Source of the DNA: CAWEHQ01 sp051001995
GTDB lineage: Bacteria > Actinomycetota > Thermoleophilia > Solirubrobacterales > Thermoleophilaceae
Direction: 5' to 3'
Assembly (NCBI GenBank): GCA_051001995.1
Contig: JBPCMT010000133.1
Span: forward strand, 1-8,996
Length of the DNA: 8,996 bases
In this document: in pieces, positions 1-6,620 of the stretch
Position numbering within the stretch: the first letter of the stretch is position 1
Layout: every line of letters starts with the position of its first letter
The notes under the pieces: generated by a model
The model's database searches: none
Seen by the model: only the letters and a program-made list of their open reading frames with translations
Told to the model about the DNA's origin: nothing
Translations under genes and position numbers: made by a program

Positions 1-892
1 CCACCCGGTCGCGCTCGGCGCGCCCCAGCCCCAGGCCGTCCAGCCAGCCGGCGAGCTCGTCAGGAGCGCCCGCAACGAGCGCCGCCAGCGCGGCGAGCAC
101 CCGGTCGGCGCCCGTCTCGACCGCTCCGAGCGCCGCGCCGGCCACCAGCTCCGGGTCGGCCGTGAGCGCCGGGTGCAGAGCGCGATCGAGCCCGAGGCCG
201 CGCACGCGGGCGATGCCGGCCGCCACCTCATCCTCGCCCAGGAGGTCGAGCAGCTCATCGCGGACGCGCGACCCGGAGACCGTCGCCGGCGCCCGCTCGA
301 CCACCGCCTCGCGCGCCCACCCCTCGGTGGCGGAGTCCATCGTGAAGCCCAGGCGCACCTCGTAACGGACGGCGCGGAGCAGCCGCGTCGGATCCTCGGC
401 GAAGCTGCGGTAGTGGAGCACGCGGATCGCCCCGGCGCGCAGGTCCGCGAGCCCCGAATGCGGGTCGTGCAGGCGCCCGAGCTCGTCCGGCGCGAGCGAC
501 GCCGCCATCGCGTTGACCGTGAAGTCCCGTCGCGCGAGGTCCTCGGCCAGCGAGGCCGGCTCGACGTCCGGCAGGGCGCCTGGCCGCGCGTAGCGCTCGT
601 TGCGCGTCGCGGCCAGGTCCAGCGCCAGCTCCCCGGCGCGAACCGTCGCCGTCCCGAAGCGCTCGTGCGTCGTGACCTCGCCCTCGAGCCGATCGGCCAG
701 CACCGCGGCGGCGGCCAGGGCGTCGCCCTCGATCGCCACGTCCACGTCCACGCTCTCGGCGCCGCGCAGGAGGTCGCGCACGGCGCCGCCGACCAGGAAC
801 GCCGGCGGCAGGCCCGCGAGCGCCGGCAGCAGCCTCTCCATCCCCGGGAGCTCGGCGATCCGTCGCGCGAGCTCGGGGTCGACGGCGCTCAT
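1..892 (-). CDS. cca: CCA tRNA nucleotidyltransferase / poly(A) polymerase family protein (3' end missing)
   Basis: This is a class II nucleotidyltransferase of the tRNA CCA-adding / poly(A) polymerase family, which builds or repairs the 3' CCA end of tRNAs. The window holds the first 297 codons; the C-terminal part lies beyond base 1. Visible motifs are LVGGAVRD (33-40), the metal-binding pair D49/D51 in SVDVDVAIEGD, RRDFTVNAMA (121-130, the ribose/template motif), DPHSGLADL (143-151) and EDPTRLLRAVR (166-176, the EDxxR nucleotide-template motif). The ATG at 892-890 overlaps the hisF stop in an ATGA (889-892), so translation is probably coupled to hisF. Only a weak purine stretch (CGGGGAT) precedes it. 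The motifs place it in the head domain of the family. Whether it adds full CCA, only CC or A, or makes poly(A) cannot be decided from this half, so the gene symbol names the family. Confidence 0.92.
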   Translation of the reverse strand, partial: MSAVDPELARRIAELPGMERLLPALAGLPPAFLVGGAVRDLLRGAESVDVDVAIEGDALAAAAVLADRLEGEVTTHERFGTATVRAGELALDLAATRNERYARPGALPDVEPASLAEDLARRDFTVNAMAASLAPDELGRLHDPHSGLADLRAGAIRVLHYRSFAEDPTRLLRAVRYEVRLGFTMDSATEGWAREAVVERAPATVSGSRVRDELLDLLGEDEVAAGIARVRGLGLDRALHPALTADPELVAGAALGAVETGADRVLAALAALVAGAPDELAGWLDGLGLGRAERDRV

Positions 893-1644
893 CGGACCGC
901 GATCCCCGCGGCCGCCATCGCCCGCTTGGCCTCCGCGACCGTGTAGGCGCCGTAGTGGAAGATCGACGCGCACAGGGCGGCGTCGGCGCGGCCGGCCTCG
1001 ATCGCCTCCACCAGATGCTCGGGCCGGCCGGCGCCGCCGGAGGCGATGACCGGCACGTCCACGGCGTCGGCCACGGCGCGCGTCAGCTCGAGCTCGTAGC
1101 CGTCCTCGGTCCCGTCGCGGTCCATCGAGGTCAGGAGGATCTCGCCGGCACCACGCGCCGTGCCCTCGCGCGCCCACTCCACGGCGTCGCGACCGGTGGC
1201 GCGCCGGCCCCCGTTCACGAACACCTCGTAGCCCCCCTTCGCGTTCCGGCGGGCGTCGATCGCGAGCACCACGCACTGGGCGCCGAAGACCCGCGCCAGG
1301 TCGTCGAGCAGCTCGGGCGCCACCACCGCAGCCGAGTTCACCGAGACCTTGTCGGCGCCCGCGTCGAGCACCGCCTGGGCGTCCTGGGCGGAGCGGATCC
1401 CGCCGCCGAGCGTGAACGGGATGAAGAGGTCGTCCGCCGTACGGCGCGCGAGGTCGACCATCGTCGCCCGCTTCTCGTGCGACGCGGTGATGTCAAGGAA
1501 GACGAGCTCGTCGGCGCCCTCGGCCTCGTAGCGGGCGGCCAGCTCCACCGGGTCCCCCGCGTCGCGGATGCCCACGAAGCGGGTCCCCTTGACCACGCGG
1601 CCGCGGTCCACGTCGAGGCACGGGATGACGCGCTTGAGCAGCAC
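889..1644 (-). CDS. hisF: Imidazole glycerol phosphate synthase, cyclase subunit HisF
   Basis: HisF is the (beta/alpha)8-barrel cyclase that joins PRFAR with ammonia supplied by HisH, giving imidazole glycerol phosphate and AICAR. The 251-residue length is standard. The two catalytic aspartates sit at their Thermotoga positions: D11 in CLDVD and D130 in VLAIDARR. The four charged residues that gate the ammonia channel in Thermotoga HisF (R5, E46, K99, E167) appear here as R5, E46, K99 and E168. Phosphate-binding glycine loops are seen at LGGGI (79-83) and ASGGAG (201-206). The start is a GTG at 1644-1642, giving the family N-terminus LLKRVIPCLDVD. It lies 21 bp after the hisA stop and no clear Shine-Dalgarno site precedes it. 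The stop overlaps the next gene by 4 bp. The identification is firm. Confidence 0.97.
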   Translation of the reverse strand: MLLKRVIPCLDVDRGRVVKGTRFVGIRDAGDPVELAARYEAEGADELVFLDITASHEKRATMVDLARRTADDLFIPFTLGGGIRSAQDAQAVLDAGADKVSVNSAAVVAPELLDDLARVFGAQCVVLAIDARRNAKGGYEVFVNGGRRATGRDAVEWAREGTARGAGEILLTSMDRDGTEDGYELELTRAVADAVDVPVIASGGAGRPEHLVEAIEAGRADAALCASIFHYGAYTVAEAKRAMAAAGIAVR

Positions 1645-1665
1645 GGTCGGCGGGTGAGACGCGCC

Positions 1666-2415
1666 TCAGCGCGCCGCGGCGCCCGCGCCGTCGAGGGCCG
1701 CCTGTCCCGCGGCCACGCTGAAGCGCCGCTCGTACAGAGCCTTTCCGGAGATCACGCCCTCGAGGCGATCGATGCGAAGCGCCGCGACGGAGCGCAGGTC
1801 ATCGAGCGACCCGATGCCGCCCGAGTAGACGAGCGCGGTGCCTTCGCCGGCGACTGCCGCGACCGCGCGCAGCGCGTCGAGGTCGGGTCCGTCCAGCATG
1901 CCGTCGCGGTCCACGGCGGTGTACACGAGCCTGGCGACCCCCCGCTGCGAGAGCCGCCTGACGACCGCCTCCGCGCGCTCGCCCCTTGCGCGCGTCCAAC
2001 CCGCCACCGCCACCTCCCCCGCGCGGGCATCCACCGCGACGGCGGCACGGTCGGAGAAGCGCTCGAGCACGGCGTCGAGGAACGCGTCGTCGGAGAGCGC
2101 GGCGGTGCCGAGCACGACGCGGTCCGCCCCCGCGGCGAGCGCGGCCTCCACCGCGGCGACGGTCCGCAGCCCACCGCCGTACTGGACCGGCACGTCGACC
2201 TCGGCGGCGATCCGGCCCAGGTGGGCGATGCTCGCCGGCTCCCCGCGCCTCGCGCCGTCGAGGTCGACCACGTGCAGGGAGCGCGCTCCTGCCTCGACCC
2301 ACGCGCGAGCGGCCTCGAGCGGGTCGTCGGCGTAGACGGTCTCGCGCTCGAAGTCGCCCTGGCGCAGCCGCACCGCGCGGCCGTCGCGGATGTCGATCGC
2401 CGGCAGCAGGTTCAC
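1666..2415 (-). CDS. hisA: ProFAR isomerase HisA (phosphoribosylformimino-5-aminoimidazole carboxamide ribotide isomerase)
   Basis: HisA carries out the Amadori rearrangement of ProFAR to PRFAR, the substrate of the HisF/HisH synthase. It has 249 residues and a (beta/alpha)8 barrel homologous to HisF. Catalytic D8 (LLPAIDIRDG) and D129 (AVAVDAR) are present, with T166 in VYTAVDRDG and phosphate loops QYGGGLR (78-84) and YSGGIGSLDDLR (197-208). The signatures QGDFERETVY and QYGGG are those of true HisA. Actinobacterial PriA, which also does the TrpF reaction, has VELSGGIRD and RGRGW at the matching places; here the second reads AVAGW. I therefore expect a histidine-only enzyme. The GTG start at 2415-2413 overlaps the hisH stop (GTGA, 2412-2415). 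No Shine-Dalgarno site is seen, consistent with translational coupling. A second GTG three codons upstream (2424-2422) is possible but less likely. Confidence 0.96.
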   Translation of the reverse strand: MNLLPAIDIRDGRAVRLRQGDFERETVYADDPLEAARAWVEAGARSLHVVDLDGARRGEPASIAHLGRIAAEVDVPVQYGGGLRTVAAVEAALAAGADRVVLGTAALSDDAFLDAVLERFSDRAAVAVDARAGEVAVAGWTRARGERAEAVVRRLSQRGVARLVYTAVDRDGMLDGPDLDALRAVAAVAGEGTALVYSGGIGSLDDLRSVAALRIDRLEGVISGKALYERRFSVAAGQAALDGAGAAAR

Positions 2416-3044
2416 GCGCTGCACGCGGCGGCGAAGGCGGCCAGCAGGCGCAGGCCGTGCTCGCCGGACTTCTCGGGGTGAAACTGCACGCCCCACAGGC
2501 GGCCGCGCTCCACGGCGGAGACGAAATCGGCGCCGTAGGTCGCCGTACCCAGCACGTCCCCGGCGCGCTCGGGCACCGGCGCGAAGGAGTGCACGTGGTA
2601 GAAGGCGCACGGCTGGGGCAGTCCGTCGAGCAGAAGCGAATCGCGCCGCCAGTCGACCGGGTTCCACCCGATCTGGGGCAGCTTGAGCCCGTTGGAGCCG
2701 AGCGCCGCGACCCGCCCCTCGAGCAGGCCGATCCCGCGCGCGCCCTCGTGCTCGGAGCTCGACTCGAACAGGAGCTGCATGCCGAGGCAGATCCCGAGCG
2801 TGGGCACGCCGGCCGACACGCGCTCGCGGACCAGGTCGTCGAGGCCGCGCTCGCGCACGGCCGCCATCGCCTCCGGGAACGCCCCGACGCCGGGCAGGAC
2901 CACGCCGTCGGCGCCTCGCACGCGCTCGTGATCGCTCGTGATCTCCGGCGCGGCACCGACGCGCGCGAGCGCCTTCTCGACCGAGCGCAGATTGCCCATG
3001 CCGTAGTCGAGCACCGCGATCCTCGGCATCTGCCCGCCGGTCAC
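2412..3044 (-). CDS. hisH: Imidazole glycerol phosphate synthase, glutamine amidotransferase subunit HisH
   Basis: HisH is the class I glutaminase that releases ammonia from glutamine and passes it through the HisF barrel. The triad is complete: C86 in LGICLGMQ, and H189 and E191 in WGVQFHPEKSGEHG. The N-terminal IAVLDYGMGNLRSVEKA is typical, and PGVGAF (51-56) is the oxyanion-side loop. Length is 210 residues from the GTG at 3044-3042, which overlaps the hisB stop as GTGA and has AAGGG six bases upstream. An ATG at 3029-3027 would give the 205-residue MPRIAVLDYG form, closer to the usual family N-terminus, with a weaker GGCGGG upstream. I keep the GTG because of the overlap and the ribosome site, but the five-residue difference is unresolved. 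Placement beside hisA and hisF matches its obligate partnership with HisF. Confidence 0.96.
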   Translation of the reverse strand: MTGGQMPRIAVLDYGMGNLRSVEKALARVGAAPEITSDHERVRGADGVVLPGVGAFPEAMAAVRERGLDDLVRERVSAGVPTLGICLGMQLLFESSSEHEGARGIGLLEGRVAALGSNGLKLPQIGWNPVDWRRDSLLLDGLPQPCAFYHVHSFAPVPERAGDVLGTATYGADFVSAVERGRLWGVQFHPEKSGEHGLRLLAAFAAACSA

Positions 3045-3628
3045 AGGACGCCCTTGGTCGAGGGGACGCCGCGCTCGCGCGGGTCGATCGCCACGGCGGC
3101 GCGCAGCGCCCGCGCGAAGGCCTTGAAGGCGGCCTCGACCATGTGGTGCGCGTTGGCGCCGGCCTCGATGCGGACGTGCGCGGTGAGCCGCGCCGCGCTC
3201 GCGACCGCGCGGACGAACTCCTCGGCGAGGTCGGCGTCGAAGTCGCCGATCGCCACCGGCGGCAGGTCAGCCGAGAAGGCGGCGAACGGACGCCCGGAGA
3301 GGTCGATCGCGCAGCTCGCGAGCGCCTCGTCCATCGGCACGAGCGCCTGCCCGAACCGGACGACCCCGGCCCGGTCGCCGAGCGCGGTGTCGAGCGCCTG
3401 GCCCAGGGCGATCCCCGTGTCCTCGACGGTGTGATGCGGGCCCGTCTCGACGTCCCCGCGCGTCTCGACGTCCAGATCGAAGCCGCCGTGGCGCGCGAGC
3501 GCGTCCAGCAGGTGGTCGAAGAACCCGACCCCGGTCCGGCGCATCCCCTCCCCCGCGCCGTCAAGCGCGAGCGTCAGCCGGACCTCCGTCTCGGCGGTGG
3601 AGCGCGTGATGTCGGCGGTCCGGCTCAT
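3041..3628 (-). CDS. hisB: Imidazoleglycerol-phosphate dehydratase HisB (monofunctional)
   Basis: This enzyme dehydrates imidazole glycerol phosphate to imidazole acetol phosphate and is a Mn-dependent oligomer in characterised relatives. The 195-residue chain shows the family metal-binding motifs: GFFDHLLDALARHG (35-48), HHTVEDTGI (65-73), PMDEA (98-102), and HHMVEAAFKAFARAL (161-175), plus the C-terminal PSTKGVL. It is the stand-alone dehydratase: the HAD-type histidinol-phosphate phosphatase domain fused to HisB in E. coli is absent, so the phosphatase must be encoded elsewhere. The ATG at 3628-3626 overlaps the hisD stop in ATGA (3625-3628) and has GGGAG (forward-strand 3636-3640) seven bases upstream. 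Its own stop overlaps hisH by 4 bp. Identification and start are both firm. Confidence 0.97.
   Translation of the reverse strand: MSRTADITRSTAETEVRLTLALDGAGEGMRRTGVGFFDHLLDALARHGGFDLDVETRGDVETGPHHTVEDTGIALGQALDTALGDRAGVVRFGQALVPMDEALASCAIDLSGRPFAAFSADLPPVAIGDFDADLAEEFVRAVASAARLTAHVRIEAGANAHHMVEAAFKAFARALRAAVAIDPRERGVPSTKGVL
3051..3055 (-). promoter_or_regulatory. Candidate ribosome binding site of hisH
   Basis: AAGGG on the minus strand, within the last codons of hisB, is six bases before the GTG at 3044. It supports the GTG that overlaps the hisB stop over the ATG at 3029, though the latter also has a purine-rich GGCGGG upstream. Confidence 0.5.
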
Positions 3629-4893
3629 GCTCGGGCTCCCGCGCGTCGCTCCATCGACTCGGCGTGGACCGGGAACCCCTCGGCGCGCGCGATCGCGCCT
3701 CCCGCAGCCGCGAGCGGCCAGGCGGAGGCGCCGGTTAACGATACGCGCGCCATCCTGCGACGGAACGTGGCCACCGACAGGGCGCTCTGAAAGCGTGCGC
3801 TGCCGCCCGTCGGCAGCACGTGGTTGGAGCCGGCGACGTAGTCGCCGAATGCGGTGCCCGCCTGCGCGCCCACGAACAGACACCCGGCGGCGCGCACGCG
3901 CCCGGCCAGCTCCTCCGCCTCGGCCCCCACGAGCTCCAGGTGCTCGGGGGCGATCGCGTCGGCCAGCCGCACGCCGGCGCGGGCGTCCTCGACCGGCACG
4001 AGCGCGAGCGCCGCGTCCGCGACGGAGGGTCGCTCCGCCGCGAGGTCCGTCGCAGCGGCGGCTACCTCGTCCAGCAGTCGCGGGTCGGGTGAGATCAGCG
4101 CAAGCAGCGCGTCGTCGCCGTGCTCCGCCTGCGCCAGCAGGTCGAGCGCGACGAGCTCGGGATCGGCTCCCCGCGAGGCGACGACGACGAGCTCGCTCGG
4201 CCCCGCCAGGCCGTCGATCCCGACCAGCCCGACGAGCTGGCGCTTGGCCTCCTGGACGTACGCGTTGCCGGGTCCCACGATCACGTCGACCGCCGGGACC
4301 GACTCGGTGCCGAGCGCCAGCGCCGCGATCGCCTGTGCGCCGCCCATCCGGTAGACCTCGGTCACGCCACAGAGGCAACAGGCGGCGAGCACGACCGGGT
4401 GCGCCCGGCCGCCCGGCCCCGGCGGGGCGCAGACGGCGAGCTCGTCAACGCCGGCCACGCGAGCGGTCACCGCGCACATCACGAGCGTGGACGGGTACGC
4501 CGCGCGGCCGCCGGGAACGTACGCGCCGGCGCGCCGCACGGGAAGCTCGGCGACCTCCACGCGCTGGCCGTCGTCGAGCTCGACCTCGATGCCGCCGGAA
4601 AGCTGCGCCCTCGCCACCGCGCGGACGTTGGCGACGGCCGCCCGCAGGGCGGCGAGCAGCGCGGGCTCGAGCGTCCCGAGCGCGGCCTCGATCTCGGCCG
4701 GCGGAACCGCCAGGCGCTCGGGCGCGACCTCGGCGCGGTCGAAGCGCTCGGTGAGGCGCCTGACCGCCTCGTCGCCGCCGGCGCGGACCTCGTCCACGAT
4801 CGCGCGCACATCCGCCTCCACCGCGCGCGGAGAGGGGACCAGCGCGCGCACGGACCCGGCCGCGGCGCCGGCGGGAAGCCGCCTCACGCGCAT
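3625..4893 (-). CDS. hisD: Histidinol dehydrogenase HisD
   Basis: HisD performs the last two steps, oxidising L-histidinol via histidinal to L-histidine with two NAD+; it is a zinc homodimer in characterised relatives. At 422 residues it is close to the family norm. The zinc and catalytic residues known from E. coli can be matched: Q255 and H258 (LAQAEHGDDA), E317 and H318 (APEHLEL), D351 (FGDYVAGSNHVLP) and H410 (EGFPVHAESM). The signatures YVPGGRAAYPST (125-136) and VIVGPGNAYVQEAK (204-217) are also present. The ATG at 4893-4891 lies inside the last codons of hisG (10-bp overlap) and has AAGGAG eight bases upstream. A GTG two codons later (4887-4885) would give a GTGA overlap but sits too far from that ribosome site. 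The 3' end overlaps hisB by 4 bp. Confidence 0.97.
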   Translation of the reverse strand: MRVRRLPAGAAAGSVRALVPSPRAVEADVRAIVDEVRAGGDEAVRRLTERFDRAEVAPERLAVPPAEIEAALGTLEPALLAALRAAVANVRAVARAQLSGGIEVELDDGQRVEVAELPVRRAGAYVPGGRAAYPSTLVMCAVTARVAGVDELAVCAPPGPGGRAHPVVLAACCLCGVTEVYRMGGAQAIAALALGTESVPAVDVIVGPGNAYVQEAKRQLVGLVGIDGLAGPSELVVVASRGADPELVALDLLAQAEHGDDALLALISPDPRLLDEVAAAATDLAAERPSVADAALALVPVEDARAGVRLADAIAPEHLELVGAEAEELAGRVRAAGCLFVGAQAGTAFGDYVAGSNHVLPTGGSARFQSALSVATFRRRMARVSLTGASAWPLAAAGGAIARAEGFPVHAESMERRAGARA

Positions 4894-5546
4894 CCGTTGC
4901 GCTCCTTGATGCGCGCCACCAGCACGTCGATCGCTTCGGCCTTGAGCTTGTGCGCCACCGGGTTCGCCACCAGCCGCGCCGTGCAGACCTCGACCTGCTC
5001 GCGCTCCTCGAGCCGGTTCTCGGCGAGCGTCCTGCCGGTGGCCGTCAGGTCCACGATCGCGTCCACGAGCCCGGTCAGCGGCGCGAGCTCCACGGAGCCC
5101 TTGACCTCGACGATCTCAGCCTGGCGCCCGGTCGCGGCGAAGTGCCGAGAGGCGATGCGCGGGTACTTGGTCGCGACCCTCACCGAGCCGAGGCGCCGCA
5201 ACGACTCGGCCATCGCGTCGTCCCCGGCCCTGGCCGCGACCACCATGCGGCAGCGGCCGTAGCCGAGGTCGAGCAGCTCGTAGACGGCGCGCTCGGGCTG
5301 TTCGAGCAGCACGTCCTTGCCGGTGATCCCGATGTCGGCAGCGCCGTGCTCGACGTAGGTGGGCACGTCGCTCGGGCGCACCGTCACGATGCCCGCGTCG
5401 GCGAACAGCAGCCGCCGCTCGTTGCCGCGCACCTCCGCGACGTCGATCCCGAGGCGCTCCAGGAGGTCGAGCGTCTCGGCGAACAGGGCGCCGCGCGGCA
5501 CCGCGATCGTCAGGTCGTCCCGCGGCCCGGTGGCGGCATCGGCCAT
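4884..5546 (-). CDS. hisG: ATP phosphoribosyltransferase, short form (HisG-S)
   Basis: HisG joins ATP and PRPP to make phosphoribosyl-ATP, the committed step of histidine synthesis. The PRPP-binding loop DAIVDLTATGRTLAEN is at 162-177. Other family signatures are LTIAVPRGAL (12-21), DIGITGKDVLLE (71-82) and RVATKYPRIA (123-132). With 220 residues the protein ends just after the catalytic domains and lacks the roughly 80-residue C-terminal regulatory domain of long HisG (about 285-300 residues). Short HisG enzymes need HisZ for activity and histidine feedback, and hisZ is directly upstream, so the pair is self-consistent. The ATG at 5546-5544 is chosen for the GGAGG six bases before it. A GTG at 5570-5568 would overlap the hisZ stop as GTGA but would place the ribosome site inside the gene. 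The gap to hisZ is 20 bp. Confidence 0.96.
   Translation of the reverse strand: MADAATGPRDDLTIAVPRGALFAETLDLLERLGIDVAEVRGNERRLLFADAGIVTVRPSDVPTYVEHGAADIGITGKDVLLEQPERAVYELLDLGYGRCRMVVAARAGDDAMAESLRRLGSVRVATKYPRIASRHFAATGRQAEIVEVKGSVELAPLTGLVDAIVDLTATGRTLAENRLEEREQVEVCTARLVANPVAHKLKAEAIDVLVARIKERNGCA
4902..4907 (-). promoter_or_regulatory. Ribosome binding site of hisD
   Basis: AAGGAG on the minus strand (forward strand ctcctt) lies within the end of hisG, with eight bases to the ATG at 4893. This is the strongest evidence for choosing that ATG over the GTG at 4887, which would be 14 bases away. Confidence 0.75.
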
Positions 5547-5552
5547 CGTCGG

Positions 5553-5562
5553 CCTCCCTCCC
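5553..5562 (-). promoter_or_regulatory. Ribosome binding site of hisG
   Basis: The minus strand reads GGGAGGGAGG here, two overlapping Shine-Dalgarno matches; the nearer GGAGG (5557-5553) is six bases from the ATG at 5546. It lies in the 20-bp gap after hisZ and decides the hisG start. Confidence 0.75.
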
Positions 5563-5566
5563 GCCG

Positions 5567-6568
5567 TCACGAGACGCCCTCCCGCACGCGGCCGGCCTCG
5601 CGGTCGAGCCGCTCCTCGGCGGTGGCCGCCATGTGGACGCGCTCGAGGTCGAGCGCGACGCCGCACGCCGGCATCGGCCTGCCGAAGCGCCCGACCAGCT
5701 CGTCGTAGCGGCCGCCGCCGCCGATTGCGAAGCCAACCGCCGGGTCGTAGAGCTCGAACACCGCGCCGGTGTAGTAGCCGAGCTCGCGAACCAGGCCGAG
5801 ATCGAAGATCACGCGCTCGGCCATGCCCCGCTCCGCGAGCAGCTCGTGGCAGGCGCGGAGGTTCTCCGCGGCGCGCGCCACCGGCCCGTCGGCGCGGTCG
5901 AGCACCTCCGGCCCGCCGCGGAGGGCGGGCAGCGACGTGAGCAGCTCGCGCGCGGCCCGCGACACCCCGAGGCCCGCGACGCGCCGCTCGAGAGCGACCA
6001 GGTCGCGCCGGGACAGCGCCTCCATCAGGGCGTGGCGCTCCGCCTCGGGCACCTCGAGGCTCTCGAGCACGCCGCGGTACAGCGACCCGTCGCCGACGCC
6101 GACCCGGTGGCGGCCGAGCCCGGCGTCGGAGAGCGCGCCGATGACGAGCGCGATCACCTCGGCGTCGCCGTCGGGCGCCGGCGTGCCCACGAGCTCGACG
6201 CCGGCCTGGAGGAACTCGCGCGACTGGGCCGGCGCATCCTCTCCCGCCCGGTAGGCGTGAGCCAGGTATGAGAGGCGGATCGGGGGCTCTACGTCGTTCA
6301 GGCGCGAGGCCACGACGCGCGCGATCGGGATCGTCATGTCGGAGCGCAGGACGAGCACGCGCCCGCGCTCGTCGAAGAGGCGGTAGCCGGCGCCGGCTGC
6401 CCGCTCGTCGCCGCGCGAGAGCACGTCCTCGTACTCGAGCGCGGGGGTCCAGATCTCTCCGTAGCCGGCGCGCTCGAACGCCGCCCGCAGGCGGTCGGAG
6501 ATCGCGCGGATCTCGCGCATCTCATCCGGCAGGACGTCGCGCGTCCCCGGCGGCGTGGCTCCGATCAT
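5567..6568 (-). CDS. hisZ: ATP phosphoribosyltransferase regulatory subunit HisZ
   Basis: HisZ is a paralogue of the histidyl-tRNA synthetase catalytic core that assembles with short HisG, activating it and conferring histidine inhibition. The 333 residues show synthetase remnants: PPGTRDVLP (6-14), LRSDMTIPIAR (74-84), a motif-2-like stretch from YRAGE (106) to QAGVELVG (121-128), LVRELGYYTG (259-268) and IGGGGRYDELVGRFG (282-296). The protein stops soon after ACGVALDLERV, so it lacks the anticodon-binding domain of a true HisS (usually about 420 residues). Motif 2 also reads GEDAPAQSREF, where synthetases have an arginine (GRxREF). Adjacency to a short hisG supports HisZ over HisS. The ATG at 6568-6566 has AGGGAG seven bases upstream (forward-strand 6576-6581). 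It follows murA by 51 bp and is the first his gene of the run. Confidence 0.93.
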   Translation of the reverse strand: MIGATPPGTRDVLPDEMREIRAISDRLRAAFERAGYGEIWTPALEYEDVLSRGDERAAGAGYRLFDERGRVLVLRSDMTIPIARVVASRLNDVEPPIRLSYLAHAYRAGEDAPAQSREFLQAGVELVGTPAPDGDAEVIALVIGALSDAGLGRHRVGVGDGSLYRGVLESLEVPEAERHALMEALSRRDLVALERRVAGLGVSRAARELLTSLPALRGGPEVLDRADGPVARAAENLRACHELLAERGMAERVIFDLGLVRELGYYTGAVFELYDPAVGFAIGGGGRYDELVGRFGRPMPACGVALDLERVHMAATAEERLDREAGRVREGVS

Positions 6569-6620
6569 CTCAGGACTCCCTGGTCCGGCGGCGTCGCCGG
6601 ACGCGCGGCCGGCGGCGCGC
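6569..6620 (-). other. Structured spacer between murA and hisZ
   Basis: This 51-bp gap (plus one base of the murA stop) is almost wholly self-complementary. The core is a perfect 8-bp stem, gtccggcg (6583-6590) and cgccggac (6595-6602), with a 4-base loop. It is flanked by a weaker 5-bp stem gcgcg (6603-6607) / cgcgc (6616-6620). On the other side is a small cagg/cctg stem (6571-6574 / 6579-6582) that takes in part of the hisZ ribosome site. No T-run follows on the minus strand, so it is not a classical intrinsic terminator. It could be a U-less terminator, an RNA-processing or stability element, or a weak translational control site. GC-rich DNA makes chance stems more likely. Confidence 0.45.

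Noticed and set aside
173..946. A plus-strand open frame opposite the cca gene.
   Set aside because: The minus strand encodes an ordered set of CCA-enzyme motifs across the same bases; the plus frame has composition typical of an antisense shadow and no family features.
955..2481. A long plus-strand open frame (about 508 codons) opposite hisF and hisA.
   Set aside because: Its translation is Arg/His/Asp/Gly-rich low-complexity with no recognisable motif, and it mirrors the codon periodicity of two certain genes on the other strand.
1666..3564. An uninterrupted minus-strand frame running through hisB and hisH into hisA, which could be read as a large fusion protein.
   Set aside because: Only the hisA part matches a family; upstream the frame is an Arg/Ser/Ala-rich shadow of hisB and hisH, which have full motif sets in their own frames. 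High GC removes stops from such frames.
3629..4378. A minus-strand frame extending hisB far upstream into hisD (to 4378), suggesting an N-terminal domain on HisB such as the phosphatase of E. coli HisB.
   Set aside because: The added residues are Arg/Gly/Ala-rich with no HAD motif (no DxDGT), and the same bases encode the catalytic residues of HisD in another frame. The ATG at 3628 has a good ribosome site.
5567..6568. Possibility that the HisRS-like gene is a true histidyl-tRNA synthetase (hisS).
   Set aside because: It lacks the C-terminal anticodon-binding domain, has a degenerate motif 2, and is paired with a short HisG, all pointing to HisZ.
6569..6620. A histidine-operon attenuator with a His-rich leader peptide.
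   Set aside because: The 51-bp gap has no short reading frame with consecutive His codons and no T-run after the stems.
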